Shown here: piece after piece, positions 22,439 to 32,085 of the stretch | Layout of the letters: each line of letters starts with the position of its first letter | Numbering within the stretch: the first letter of the stretch is position 1 | Assembly (NCBI RefSeq): GCF_023509825.1 | Contig: NZ_JAKQXY010000001.1 | Location: 248,001 to 312,000 of the forward strand | Direction: 5' to 3' | From: Spiroplasma attinicola | Lineage (GTDB): Bacteria; Bacillota_I; Bacilli_A; Mycoplasmatales; VBWQ01 | Length of the DNA: 64,000 bases | Position numbers and translations under genes: made by a program | Notes under the pieces: model-generated | Databases searched by the model: none | What the model was told of the DNA's origin: nothing | The model's input: only the letters and a program-made list of their open reading frames with translations

Positions 22439-23413
22439 TTAATAACTACTTTTCTCAATTCTTTCATCTGATTTAATAACTTTATCAGCAATTGCTGATA
22501 AAGCAACTTTTAAATTTTCTTTAATAATCTGACAAGAATGATTAAACTTCAATTGTTCTTCATTTGTTAATGGTAATTGAACAACTTCTTTTCAACCATT
22601 TTGATTTAAAATTACTGGAACACCAATATAAAAACCTTGATTATCGTATTCACCATTAAGATAAGCACCAGCAATTGACATTGTGTCTTGATTTTTCATT
22701 ATCATTTTAATCAAAAAAGTTAGTCCAGCAGCAATACCATAAAAAGTTGCATTTTTTAGTTTTATTATTTCTCCAGCTCTTGTTTTTACTGCTTGTTCAA
22801 GTAACTCTAATTCTTCTTTTGTCATAACTTCCAAAATAGATTGATTAGCAACAATAACATTACTTCACGGAATAAAAGCAGAATCACCATGTTCTGCAAG
22901 GACATAACCAAAAATTGATTCAGGATTAATTTCTAATTTTTGCCCAAGTAAATATTTTAATCTCAAAGTATCAAGAATTGTTCCTGCTCCTAAAACTTTA
23001 TGAACATCAAAACCAGTAACTTTTTGATAAACTGCTGTCATAACATCAACAGGATTTGAAGCAATCAAAGTAATACCTTTAAAACCTGATAAGTTTATTT
23101 CTAAAGCAATATCACTAATTATCTTTGCATTATCACTAACCATATCTAATCGCGTTTCGCCAACTTTTCTTGGTCTGCCAGCAGTAATAACAATTAAATC
23201 AGCATCGTGACAATCTTGAAAATCTCCAACTTTAATTGCCGTGAAAGGGTATTCCAATGATGCTTGAACATCGCCAAGATCAAGAGCATTACCTTCAGCT
23301 AAATTTTTAAACTTATCAATCAAAATATATTCTTCTGCTAAACCTTGATTAATTGCACTATAAATAAAACTACTACCAACTGCACCACACCCAACTAAAA
23401 CAATTTTTTTCAT
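22439..23413 (-). CDS. L-lactate/malate dehydrogenase family enzyme
   Basis: 324 residues. The NAD site is VLVGCGAVGSSFIYS, the catalytic His is in LAEHGDS (near residue 175), and GAGTILDTLR and ASNPVDV are present. The substrate loop reads AGRPRKVGETR: the residue at the classic position 102, Gln in lactate dehydrogenases, is Arg (residue 82), as in malate dehydrogenases. The rest of the loop (GETR) looks like LDH. So it may reduce oxaloacetate rather than, or as well as, pyruvate. A citX relic lies directly upstream. It would normally be annotated ldh. AAGGAAA precedes the ATG. Confidence 0.85.
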
Positions 23414-23463
23414 CTTTATTTCCTTCCCAATATTTTTTTACTTTTAATAAAAACTTTTTAACT

Positions 23464-23760
23464 TTATTTAATATCAAATATTTGAATTATAACTTTATTA
23501 ATATATGAAAGTAATAAATCTAGCGGATGATTTTTCGTTCTTGCACATAATTTGGCCGAATTTGAACATAAATAACATTTTTTTAATGGATAATTTAGTT
23601 CGCTTCGAGAAATTTTATGATTTTTTTCATCATTAATAACTGCACAATAATCAATTTGATCATTGATTACCAATGCTTCTTGTTTTAAGAAATCTTGAAC
23701 TTTTTTCATTATTTCTTTATTTTCAATATCTATTTCTTCAATTAAAAACCCATTAATCAA
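23464..23760 (-). pseudogene. citX: C-terminal remnant of citX (citrate lyase holo-ACP synthase)
   Basis: The open part encodes about 98 residues from a TTG, with no ATG and no clear ribosome site. Its second half (HKISRSELNYPLKKCYLC, then AKLCARTKNHPLDLLLSYI) matches the CitX ending: IDVYD..G..ISR..LG....C.LC...A..C.R...H. Full CitX is about 170-180 residues, and the N-terminal catalytic half is missing, with no trace in the 120 bases upstream. CitX attaches the prosthetic group of citrate lyase. No citrate lyase genes are in the window. I read it as a decaying fragment; a shortened functional protein cannot be excluded. Confidence 0.6.
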
Positions 23761-23877
23761 ACTACCGCCCCATTTACAACCAAAATAGATAGTTTATTTA
23801 CTTCTTAAATAAAAGATTATCACAAGTTTTTAAATAAAAAAATAAAAATCTTAATAAATAACTCAAAGTTAAAGTTA

Positions 23878-25275
23878 TTAATTTATTTTTGCACTTTGCT
23901 TAAATACTATTAAAGATTTATCTGTTGCTTTTTCTTTCCATCTCAAAAAAGTAAAAAATATTAAACCATAACCAATAAAACTATCTAATGCCATCGTACT
24001 CCCAAAAATTAAAACAATTGCATCTAAACTTAAACTTTTATCAGCAATCTGTCAATAAATAATTACTGGTACATAAACTAATATATTGACAATTAAACTT
24101 TGAATTAACAAGTTAATTGTTTTACCTGATCCATAGAAAAATGAATCAGCAGTTGCAGAAGTAGCATATAAAATATAAAAGCCAATAACGATTTTAGCAA
24201 TTTTTCATGATAACAAAGTCGTAGTTTGATTATTACTCATGAAAAAAGCCATAGGTTTTCATAATGGTAAAAAAATACTCATCATTAGTAAAAAAACGAA
24301 AAGGGAAATCAATTGATATTGAAAAAATAAAATTATTGATTCACTTTTATTTTTTAATGTTTTAGCTGTTTGCGATTTATGAACATCCGATAATGTTATT
24401 AAAGGAATTAACATTCAATTTCAAATAATAGCATTAGCAATATAATAAGCTTGTGAGCCATCAATATTATTCATTAATTTTGCAAAAACAAATAAATAAA
24501 AAACATTTCGAACAAAAGAATCTAAAAAACTCCACAATGAAGTTGATAAAACATTCTTTGGCTTAACATAATTTTTATTATTAAAAAAAATTTTAAAACC
24601 AAAAATTTTTATAACTAAAACTAAAGCAATAATAAAAACAATAAAATTAGCTAACAAAGAACTGACACCAACTAATGATAACTTTGGAGTTATGACTAAA
24701 TTAGTAGAAAAAATATAATCACAAAAAATCCCAATTGAAATTTTCACTATTGCTAAAATTAATGTATAAATATATTTTTGAAATAAAACTAATACTGTTG
24801 TACAAATTAACAATAAAACTTCTGGTAACTTTGATCACAATTGCAAAACAAAAAATGATAAATTTTCAACATGACTATCATTATTCAAAAAGAGAACAAA
24901 TTTATTAGAAAATATTGAAGTTAAAATTAAAGATAATGTGTATATTATTGCTACTAAAATAAAAGCAGTTTTAATTTTTCCCATTATTTCATTTTTATTT
25001 TTCATTGATGTACCAAATCATCAAAACAAAGGTAAAATCATTCCTTCTTGCAACATCTCCAATAGGGTTTCAAGATATGTTCATTGGGCATAAGTTTCAA
25101 CACTAAAATCAATATAATTGGCAATAATATGAGTTCTTAATAAATTTCAAATTGCTGGTAAAATTGTGAAAAGAAAAACACAAAAATACATTAAATAATC
25201 AATTTTATTAATTCGAAGAATAGTTTTAAAATTACTTTGTAATGTTTTTTTACTAATTTTTAACTGTGATAACAT
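23878..25275 (-). CDS. MATE-like multi-pass transporter
   Basis: 465 residues with about twelve hydrophobic segments in two related halves. A cytosolic start (MLSQLKISKKTLQSNFKTIL) and charged loops such as KNKNEIMGKIK resemble MATE/Na-driven efflux proteins, as does the FFYGSGKTINLLIQSLI segment in the second half. About seven TGA codons are Trp, which hides the gene in standard-code reading; one Trp near the end is TGG. Substrate unknown. It is divergent from rpsD. Another, clearer MATE protein is at 35351-36949. Confidence 0.7.
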
Positions 25276-25396
25276 AAAATAACCCTAATCTTTAAATTAT
25301 TTGAATGACAAAATTCAAATCAAATAATAAATAATAAAGTTATTATAAGTTACAAATCAATAAATTAAAATAATAAAATTACCTAATTATTAATAT

Positions 25397-25425
25397 TTGA
25401 CAAATAAATACACATTTAATATAAT
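25397..25425 (+). promoter_or_regulatory. Consensus promoter of rpsD
   Basis: TTGACA (25397-25402), 17 bases, TATAAT (25420-25425): a perfect sigma-70-type promoter, rare in this window. The predicted start at about 25432 leaves a leader of some 175 bases. Confidence 0.8.
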
Positions 25426-25431
25426 TAATTA

Positions 25432-25607
25432 GCAAATCACAAAAGCAGCAAATAAATATTATTAAGTTTAAAATAGTTTTTCACAACTTCTTGGTCTATT
25501 TTATAAAGTAACCTGAGCTGTTCAGGCGAAAGAAAAACTCTCTTAATAAGGATTTATTAACTTCTTTGTGTTTGTTCACTTAATTGCTTACATAAGGAGG
25601 TTTTTTT
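25432..25607 (+). promoter_or_regulatory. Long structured leader of rpsD, possible S4 autoregulation site
   Basis: The leader has a G+C-richer core with hairpin CCTGA-GCTGT-TCAGG (about 25511-25525) followed by GCGAAAG, and ends with AAGGAGG 7 bases before the ATG. Firmicutes rpsD mRNAs are repressed by S4 through leader structures. That this one works so is inference. Confidence 0.45.
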
Positions 25608-26219
25608 ATGGCAAGATATACAGGACCAATGTTTAAAAAATCAAGAAGATTAAGTTTTTCGGTTTTAGAATCAGGTAAAGAATTTACTAAAGGAAAAAAG
25701 AGAAGTTATCCACCTGGTCAACACGGAACAAAAAAAATTAAACTTTCAACTTACGGACAACAACTACAAGAAAAGCAAAAAATTCGTTTTGCTTATGGAA
25801 TTAATGCCCGTCAATTAAAAAACTTATTCAACAAAGCAAAATTACAACATGGTGTTACAGGGACAAATTTATTAATTCTTTTAGAATCAAGATTAGATAA
25901 TATTATTTTCCGTTTTGGACTAACAACAACTAGAAATGCGTCTCGTCAATTAGTAAACCATGGTCATGTTTTAGTTAATGGTAAGAAGATTAATATTCCT
26001 TCATATCTAGTAAAAGTTGGTGACACAATTACAATTGATGAAAAATCAAAGAAAAATGTTAAGATTTTAGAATCATTACAAATTAACGCATCAACATTAC
26101 CATTTGTTGAATTTGATAAAAAAACATTTACAGGTAAATATTTAAGAACACCATTAAGAGAAGAATTAAATTCTGATCTACAAGAAGCTTTAGTAATTGA
26201 ATCATATGGTCGTGCTTAA
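25608..26219 (+). CDS. rpsD: Ribosomal protein S4
   Basis: 203 residues. It starts MARYTGPMFKKSRRLSFSVL and has the S4 RNA-binding domain (SRLDNIIFRFGLTTTRNASRQLVNHGHVLVNG) in parts around residues 95-130. The zinc-binding Cys of some S4 proteins are absent, as in many low-GC species. It is a primary binder of 16S rRNA in 30S assembly. It stands alone, with its own consensus promoter and a perfect terminator, as in other Firmicutes-type genomes. Confidence 0.98.
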   Translation: MARYTGPMFKKSRRLSFSVLESGKEFTKGKKRSYPPGQHGTKKIKLSTYGQQLQEKQKIRFAYGINARQLKNLFNKAKLQHGVTGTNLLILLESRLDNIIFRFGLTTTRNASRQLVNHGHVLVNGKKINIPSYLVKVGDTITIDEKSKKNVKILESLQINASTLPFVEFDKKTFTGKYLRTPLREELNSDLQEALVIESYGRA

Positions 26220-26227
26220 TCAAAATA

Positions 26228-26259
26228 AAAATCATTGTTAAACTAACAATGATTTTTTT
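26228..26259 (+). terminator. Terminator after rpsD
   Basis: Perfect 13-bp stem (26228-26240 with 26244-26256), loop AAC, T run. Confidence 0.9.
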
Positions 26260-26700
26260 CATTAATTAACCTTAATTATTGTTTAAATCAATAGGCGATT
26301 AACTTTTTCATAGGGCCACGAGTTATTAAAGTTAATATATTTTTAACACGATATTTTTAAATCAACGACCAATTGTCATTAAAGAGATATTTGTCTTAGG
26401 TATAGTGTCTTGGATATCACGATACCTTTTGCCGTCATCTAAAATTAATTACCTGATTGTAAATAATTGGCAAGAAGATGTTACATGATGCTTTAGATTC
26501 AATTTTTTATTATACTTATCCTTACCGAAATTTAATTGCCAATAAAAACATTGATCTAGCAAAAAATCGCTTTTATTAGGAGCATAATTAACCAAGAAAA
26601 ATTAAAATCAATACTGAAACAAAAAAACGGCATATACGCCGTTTTATGCGTTAATTTTCGGGTCTTTATAAAAGACCTGGTTTATAGTATTATTTTTTTG
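26260..26700. other. Decayed coding DNA, probably phage or mobile-element derived
   Basis: No intact gene. On the minus strand, pieces encode RYRDIQDTIPKTNISLMTI-GRWFK, helix-turn-helix-like, and after a frame change ITRGPMKKLIAYWFKQ followed by stop. On the plus strand, HDALDSIFYYTYPYRNLI is open to a stop at about 26579. Two hairpins close the stretch (AACGGC/GCCGTT near 26630 and GGTCTTT/AAAGACC near 26660). The pieces are too short to name. Confidence 0.4.
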
Positions 26701-26730
26701 AAAGAAAGAACAAAAGGAGAGTATACGATA

Positions 26731-27056
26731 ATGGAATATACAGAAGAAAAAAAATAGTAGAAGAATACTTAGAATCTGAATCAAAAAGAAAAATTTTAGT
26801 TAAACCGCTTAACAAATTAATTTTAGCATTAGCTTTAACAGGTGCAGTTACTGGTTCAATTTCATTAATTATAGGTAGTGTTGCTGTTCATAATGATGGA
26901 TTAAATTATTATTTAAAACCTTCAAGAGAAGCTGTTTGAGGGAAAGGTACTATTTGAGTAAGTTTGAATGGTGCTGGTTTTTACTTTGCTAAACATGGCT
27001 ATAAAGATGATATAAAATGAGACGGAACTTATCCAAAAGGGTATTTTAATGATTAA
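26731..27056 (+). pseudogene. Small membrane protein gene with a frameshift in an A8 tract
   Basis: ATG 26731 has AAAGGAG upstream and opens MEYTEEKK, then stops at TAG because the tract 26747-26754 has eight A. With nine A the frame continues (IVEEYLESESKRKILVKPL...) for 99 more codons to TAA 27054-27056. That frame has one membrane segment (LALALTGAVTGSISLIIGS) and an outer part with several Trp and Gly. Either it is a recent pseudogene, or the gene is expressed by slippage at the A tract. It lies among phage-like remnants. No family recognised. Confidence 0.6.
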
Positions 27057-27262
27057 ATTTCAATTTTGATTAATGATATTTTTTCGTTTTGTGAAAATAA
27101 ATTAAGATTATTAATTGGGATTTCTTTTTTATCACCAGTTAATAACGATAAATCATAATTACCATTGCCAAAAATGCCACTGATTTCAATTCCTGTAATT
27201 GCATCAAGTGGTTTTTCATTATTCAAAATCAATTCGTTACTGATAATATCTTTAAAGATTTG
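27053..27262 (-). pseudogene. C-terminal fragment of a phage-like structural protein
   Basis: About 65 codons open to TAA (27053-27055) on the minus strand, with stop codons just upstream and no start. The fragment (NEKPLDAITGIEISGIFGNG, then YDLSLLTGDKKEIPI) has the look of a beta-rich structural protein. It lies directly downstream of the tail-fibre-like gene and converges on the small frameshifted gene, overlapping its stop. A hairpin (GGACGAATA/TATTCGTCC) marks its upstream edge. Identity uncertain. Confidence 0.4.
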
Positions 27263-27313
27263 GACGAATACCTATGAAAAAGTTATTCGTCCTAAATTAT
27301 TGAAATAATTTTT

Positions 27314-28450
27314 TTAATCTAACTTACTTAAAATATAAACAGCAACAATAAAACCATCAGTACTTTGAACACCAATTGCTTCGTAAATTCGAAATCCAGT
27401 ATTTCCATTATTTTCTAATGCTAAAACATTAGGTAATAATCCAATAAGTGAACTATGAAGATATCGTTCAAGATCAACATTTTTATTATTTAGATGAAGA
27501 TACTCTTTATAAGTAATATTACTATGAGCATCACCACTTCATGTATAAGCAATTTTATAAATTTTATTAACTTGTAAATTTCCAATAACATTAACATTTC
27601 TTGTTTTTGCACCAGTAATATTAATTGGCTTTCAATAATAACCTTTATTAATTTGTCTTTGTAAATTTTCATTTTGACTATCAACATAATATTTAGTTAC
27701 ATCTGGTGTTTTAATTGTTAAATCACCTTGACCTAAAATATCATGACCATTAATTGTTTTAATATTTTGATTGTTGCCATTATTAACTAAAGTATTTTGT
27801 TTTATTGATAGTTGATCATTAAGATAATCTTTGTTTATTTTGGCTGTTACTAATTCATTAATAGCTCCAACAATAGTTTTGCTTGTAGTATTCAATGTGT
27901 TGTCGATAATGTTTTGTTTTAGGGCACCTTGTGAGTCAACATAAGTTATGTTAGCTTTTGTACTGATTGAGTTTGTGATTGTTATGCCTTGTTGATCAAC
28001 ATATCTTTTACTTGTTAGTGTTTCATCATTAGCAGCAGTTCAGTCTAAATCAGTTGCTTTGTATTGGACAAAGTTGTTATCTTCATTGTCATAGATTTCA
28101 ATATTGTCATCTAAATTTGTACTCCCATCATTAATAATGACATCACCTACGCCTAAAATTGATTGACTATTAATTGTTTTGATATTTTGATTATCGCCAC
28201 TGTCTATTAGAGTGTCTTGTTTTGTATTGATTGACATTAAATTTTCATTGATGGCACCAACAATATTTTTGTTTGTAGTAGTTAAAGTATTATCAGTTTT
28301 ATCTTGCTTATTGTTAATTTGATTAGTTAACACTCCATCATTTTCAGCACGAATACCCGCTTCAATATTCAATTCTGTTTTAGTAGCATATTCAATGTCA
28401 GTAATAATTGCCTGACTTAAATCTGCTTGTTGATTTTGATTATTATTCAT
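27314..28450 (-). CDS. Phage tail-fibre-like repeat protein
   Basis: 378 residues in one frame. It has two copies of a block of about 60 residues: T(N/S)K.IVGAINE ... KQ(D/N)TL...G(D/N)NQNIKTIN ... ILG.GD(V/L).I. The strings NIKTING..ILG.GD and TIVGAINEL are typical of phage tail fibre or collar proteins, which use them in trimeric coiled fibres. Short Gln/Asp-rich linkers contain YVDSQ repeats. The C-terminal 110 residues look like a receptor-binding tip. It starts with AAGGAG before ATG 28450. Known spiroplasma viruses are mostly filamentous or tail-less, so a fibre-type protein here is notable. Host-encoded adhesin use is an alternative. Confidence 0.65.
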
Positions 28451-28543
28451 AATAAACTCCTTTTGATAAAAAAACTTTATTTTCTATTGGTTAACCATAA
28501 AAAATTATCTCAACGGTTTTTATATTTGACATATTTTTTTAAC

Positions 28544-28582
28544 AAAAAAAGTCATTATTAAATAATTTAATAATGACTTTTT
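28544..28582. terminator. Terminator after tyrS
   Basis: Long perfect inverted repeat (about 17 bp) with TAAT loop between A and T runs. It serves the leftward tyrS. Confidence 0.85.
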
Positions 28583-28591
28583 TATTATTTT

Positions 28592-30199
28592 TTATTGATG
28601 AAAAACTAAATAATAATTTCTTTTTCCTTTTTTAATTAAAGTTATTTGTTGATTAATCGCTGCTTTCTTACTAATAATAAGATTTTCATCAGTAATTTTT
28701 TGACCATTAACAACTATTGCTTGATCATGAATTAATTCACGAACTTGTCGTTTTGAATTACAAATTTTATGATTAACTAAAATTGCTATTAAAGTTTCAT
28801 CACTAGTTTGTTTAATTGTTGGAACATCTTTAAAAATTGATAAGATTTCTGATGTTGTTAATTGATGAATTTCATTATTAAATAACGCATTGGTAATTTT
28901 TAAAGCCTTAAAATAACCAGGTAATTGATGAACAAAAATTGTTATCGTTGCTGCTAAAACTTTTTGACCAATTCTCAAGGTTGGATTTTTGCGATGTAAT
29001 TGACTAATAAAAGCAATTTGTTTTTGATCAAAAAAAGTTAAACTAGCGAATAATTTTTCTAAATCTTTATCTTCTTGATTAAATAAGAATTGATACAATT
29101 CGTATGTTGAAGTTTTTGCTTCTGATAAAAAGATTGCTCCTTTTTCACTTTTCCCAAACTTCTCACCATTTGATTTTGTTAACAAATTAATTGTTAAACC
29201 AGCAGCTTGCGACTCAGCACCAATTTTGCGATGAATTAAATCAAGACCAGCAGTAATATTACCTCACTGATCGCTACCACCTGATTGTAAATAACAATTT
29301 TCTTTTGTATATAAATGGTAAAAATCATATCCTTGTAAAACCATATAAGAAAATTCAGTATAAGAAATTCCAGTTTCTAATCTTTTTGACACCATTTCTT
29401 TGCTAAGCATTTGATTAATATTAAAATCTTTAGCAACATCACGCAAAAAATCAAAAAGTTTAAAGTTTGATAGTCAATCACTATTATTTAAAATTTTAAT
29501 ATCCTTAACTTTTGTTGATTTAGTTTGTCCTCAAGCTAATTGGCAAAATTCTTTTCAAGCTGCAATTCAAGTGTTCAAGTATTTTAATAATTGATGAAAA
29601 TTTAAATCAGCTAACTTTGCTTGTTGTTTTAAATAATTAACATTTAAGTTCAATCCTTGATAAAGTTCAGTTAACTCTTGTTCTGACAAATTTAATTCTT
29701 GCAATGGTAAAGGCAATTCTTTTAAAATTGTGATTAAAGAATCTTTATATTGGGCATTAGGATTAATACTTTTAAAAACCATTTCTAAATGTTGATAATC
29801 ATGATTATTTAAAATTTTAAAATCACGAATTAAATCTAAAGGATTCAAATCACTAAACTCTTGTTGATTAATTAAACTACTTAATTGTTTACTAATACCT
29901 TTAATATTATTTTTTAATTGTTCCTGTGATAATAAGTTTCGTTCTTGACTCTTACCACTTGGATCACCAATCATCGCAGTAGCACCACCAATAACAGCAA
30001 GTGATTGAAAACCAAATAAAGCAAATCTTCTTAATAACAAAATTTGAATTAAATTTCCTAAATGCAAAGAATCATTAGTTGGATCAAACCCACAATAAAT
30101 TGCTTTTTGTAATTTTTGCGCAGTTAAAACTTTCTCCGAATTACTAATATCTTTAATTATTTTTCGTCAACTTAATTCATCAATAATATTATTTGTCAT
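28592..30199 (-). CDS. tyrS: Tyrosyl-tRNA synthetase with a large internal insertion
   Basis: 535 residues against about 415 usual. The class I signature is HLGN (residues 46-49, after FDPTNDSL). [21 protein letters not shown] follows. The normal protein then continues within some 20 residues to VNNYDWL. Here about 115 extra residues (roughly 111-228) come first, after which [24 protein letters not shown] resumes the family. The KMSKS loop is KFGKS, and an S4-like RNA-binding domain ends the protein. TGA codons (about eight) are Trp, and there is no frame break. The insertion contains FKILNNHDY, an echo of the IKILNNSDW that follows it. It is otherwise a normal essential enzyme. Confidence 0.93.
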
Positions 30200-30223
30200 C
30201 ATTACTCCAGTTCTTAGATTTTT

Positions 30224-30652
30224 TTAATTAGAGAAAATGTCATCAACAACTTCTAAAACTGAATTACTCATTGTTTCTGTATAATTAGCAGTAAAATCAG
30301 AAATAATTGATAAATCATCAGTTGTTTTTTCTAAGCTATCACGAAAATTTAAATAATTAGAAGGTAGAGCAGCTTGTAATTCTTTAGCTTCTTTTTCTTT
30401 TTGATATTGTTTTAAAACATCAGTATTTGTTTTAGAACTTGCTTCATATGCTTTTACTTTTGCGATTTTATTTTTTGCTTCTAATTCTTCTTCAATTTGT
30501 TTTTCTAAATAATTAGTTTCTTTGATATCTTGAGTAACATGAGGAACTAAATTTTTATTTTCAACAACACGATCTTTATATTCATGACCAAAAATAGGTG
30601 AAATAATTTCATCTAAAAGATAATTATCTTTTTTATCTTTATCATTATCCAC
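30224..30652 (-). CDS. Unknown acidic coiled-coil protein
   Basis: 142 residues from GTG 30652, chosen because AGAGG lies 8 bases upstream; an in-frame GTG three codons earlier overlaps that site. It is soluble and highly charged, with a long helix rich in Glu and Lys (EKQIEEELEAKNKIAKVKAY, QYQKEKEAKELQ) likely to form a coiled coil. There is no membrane segment or Cys. It lies 24 bases before tyrS on the same strand. No family recognised. Confidence 0.6.
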   Translation of the reverse strand: MDNDKDKKDNYLLDEIISPIFGHEYKDRVVENKNLVPHVTQDIKETNYLEKQIEEELEAKNKIAKVKAYEASSKTNTDVLKQYQKEKEAKELQAALPSNYLNFRDSLEKTTDDLSIISDFTANYTETMSNSVLEVVDDIFSN

Positions 30653-30805
30653 TTGAATCACCTCTTTAAAGTTAGACTAATCTATTTAATTATAACACTT
30701 TAACACTTTCTCTTAGTGAGAAATTAACAATTAATAAAAAAATGCCTTGGCTTTTTTCCGCTTTGACATTCTTTTTATATCATAAAAAATTAATCTATTT
30801 TTTAT

Positions 30806-31108
30806 TTATTCACCCAAATTTTTTAAAACTTCATCAAACCCTTCAGAAAAAAAATCAGCAAAAGACATATCTAAACCTTGAATAATTTTAAACATTGCAA
30901 TTAAAGATACATTTCTTGTTCCTCTTTCAGCATCAGAAATATAATTACGATGAAGACCACTTGTTTCGCTTAATTTTTCTTGTGAAAACTTTTTCCCTTT
31001 ACCATTTCGTAATGTTTTCATTCGTTTACCAAAAGTATCTAATAATAATTTTCTTGCTTCTGCTTCATCAATTTCAATAATTTCTTTATTCTCAGTAACC
31101 TTAATCAT
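30806..31108 (-). CDS. XRE-type helix-turn-helix regulator
   Basis: 100 residues. The core KRMKTLRNGKGKKFSQEKLS-ETSGLHRNYISDAERGTRNVSL is a Cro/C1-type helix-turn-helix with the recognition helix HRNYISDAERG. A short N-terminal extension precedes it, and an acidic C-terminal helix (ADFFSEGFDEVL) could serve dimerisation. It resembles single-domain regulators and restriction controllers. AGGTGG is upstream. It sits 35 bases downstream of whiA, possibly as the last gene of the hprK block. Confidence 0.85.
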   Translation of the reverse strand: MIKVTENKEIIEIDEAEARKLLLDTFGKRMKTLRNGKGKKFSQEKLSETSGLHRNYISDAERGTRNVSLIAMFKIIQGLDMSFADFFSEGFDEVLKNLGE

Positions 31109-31143
31109 ATTTCCACCTCTATATTGAATTTCAAAATTGAAAT

Positions 31144-32058
31144 TTACATTGATAACAACTCACGATATGTTTTTCTTAATTCACGCATTAAGTGATTAAC
31201 TCCCGATTTAGTAATAATTTCACCAGTTTTTTCATAATAAAAGATACTTAACTCAGTTAAAGAAGCATCTTGATTTTCTAATCTCAAATCAGCTAAACTT
31301 TGACATTTATTAGATAATTGATTAAATTGATTTAACTCTTTAATCTTAGTAATCATTTTTACTTGTTGTAAACTTGCAATAAGCGTTTTTTGCTGATTAG
31401 AAATATCAATGTTATTAAACCGGTTAATTGTATTTAATAATTCTCGTTTAATTCTTTGATCTTCAAAACTAAACACTGCTTGTGGGCAGTCTAATAATTT
31501 TAAAAATTCAGAAATATCATTAGATTTTTTCAAATAAAGAATAAATTTTTTTCTGCGAATAATAACTTTAAAGTCTAGATTAAAATTATCTAATAATAAT
31601 TTTTGAATTATTTTGGCAAAGTGATAACTATTAAACTGCAACTCTAAATGATAATTTGAAGTTGTCGGCGAATTAATACTTCCTGATCCTAAAAAAATTC
31701 CAGCAATATATGCTCTAAGACAATGTTTCTTAACATTCCGATCTAAAATATCAAAATCAATGCTTTTTAGTCAAAGATCATTACTTAAGTGGTTTACTTC
31801 AATTAGATATCTTTTAGTTTTTTTATATTTTGTTGTGAGTATTTGAGAATAATTTTCTAAACCTTGACGATTTAATAATTGAAAAATTAAATTGATTGTT
31901 GGTTCATGAAAACTATATAATTTAATTTTTTGTTGTTCTTGGTTGTTATTAGTTAAGTAATTTAATCTAATAAAAGCCGATAGTAATGATTTTTGGCAAC
32001 AATCTTGAAAAGATTTTTGACAAATTTCATCTTTTATCATCATTGTAAATGATGACAT
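31144..32058 (-). CDS. whiA: WhiA family regulator
   Basis: 304 residues from ATG 32058 (GAGGTG 6 bases upstream; an earlier GTG overlaps that site). The N-terminal LAGLIDADG-like part has FTMMIKDEICQK and later AYIAGIFLGSGSINSP. The C-terminal helix-turn-helix shows LADLRLENQDASLTELS and SGVNHLMRELRK. In B. subtilis WhiA binds DNA and influences division and chromosome segregation. It has no spore role here. It follows trxB by 27 bases, as in other Firmicutes. Confidence 0.93.
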
Positions 32059-32085
32059 TGTTATCACCTCTTTATTTTACAGACA

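Noticed and set aside
27263-27290. Terminator at the GGACGAATA hairpin
   Set aside because: No T run follows on either strand, so it is only a hairpin.
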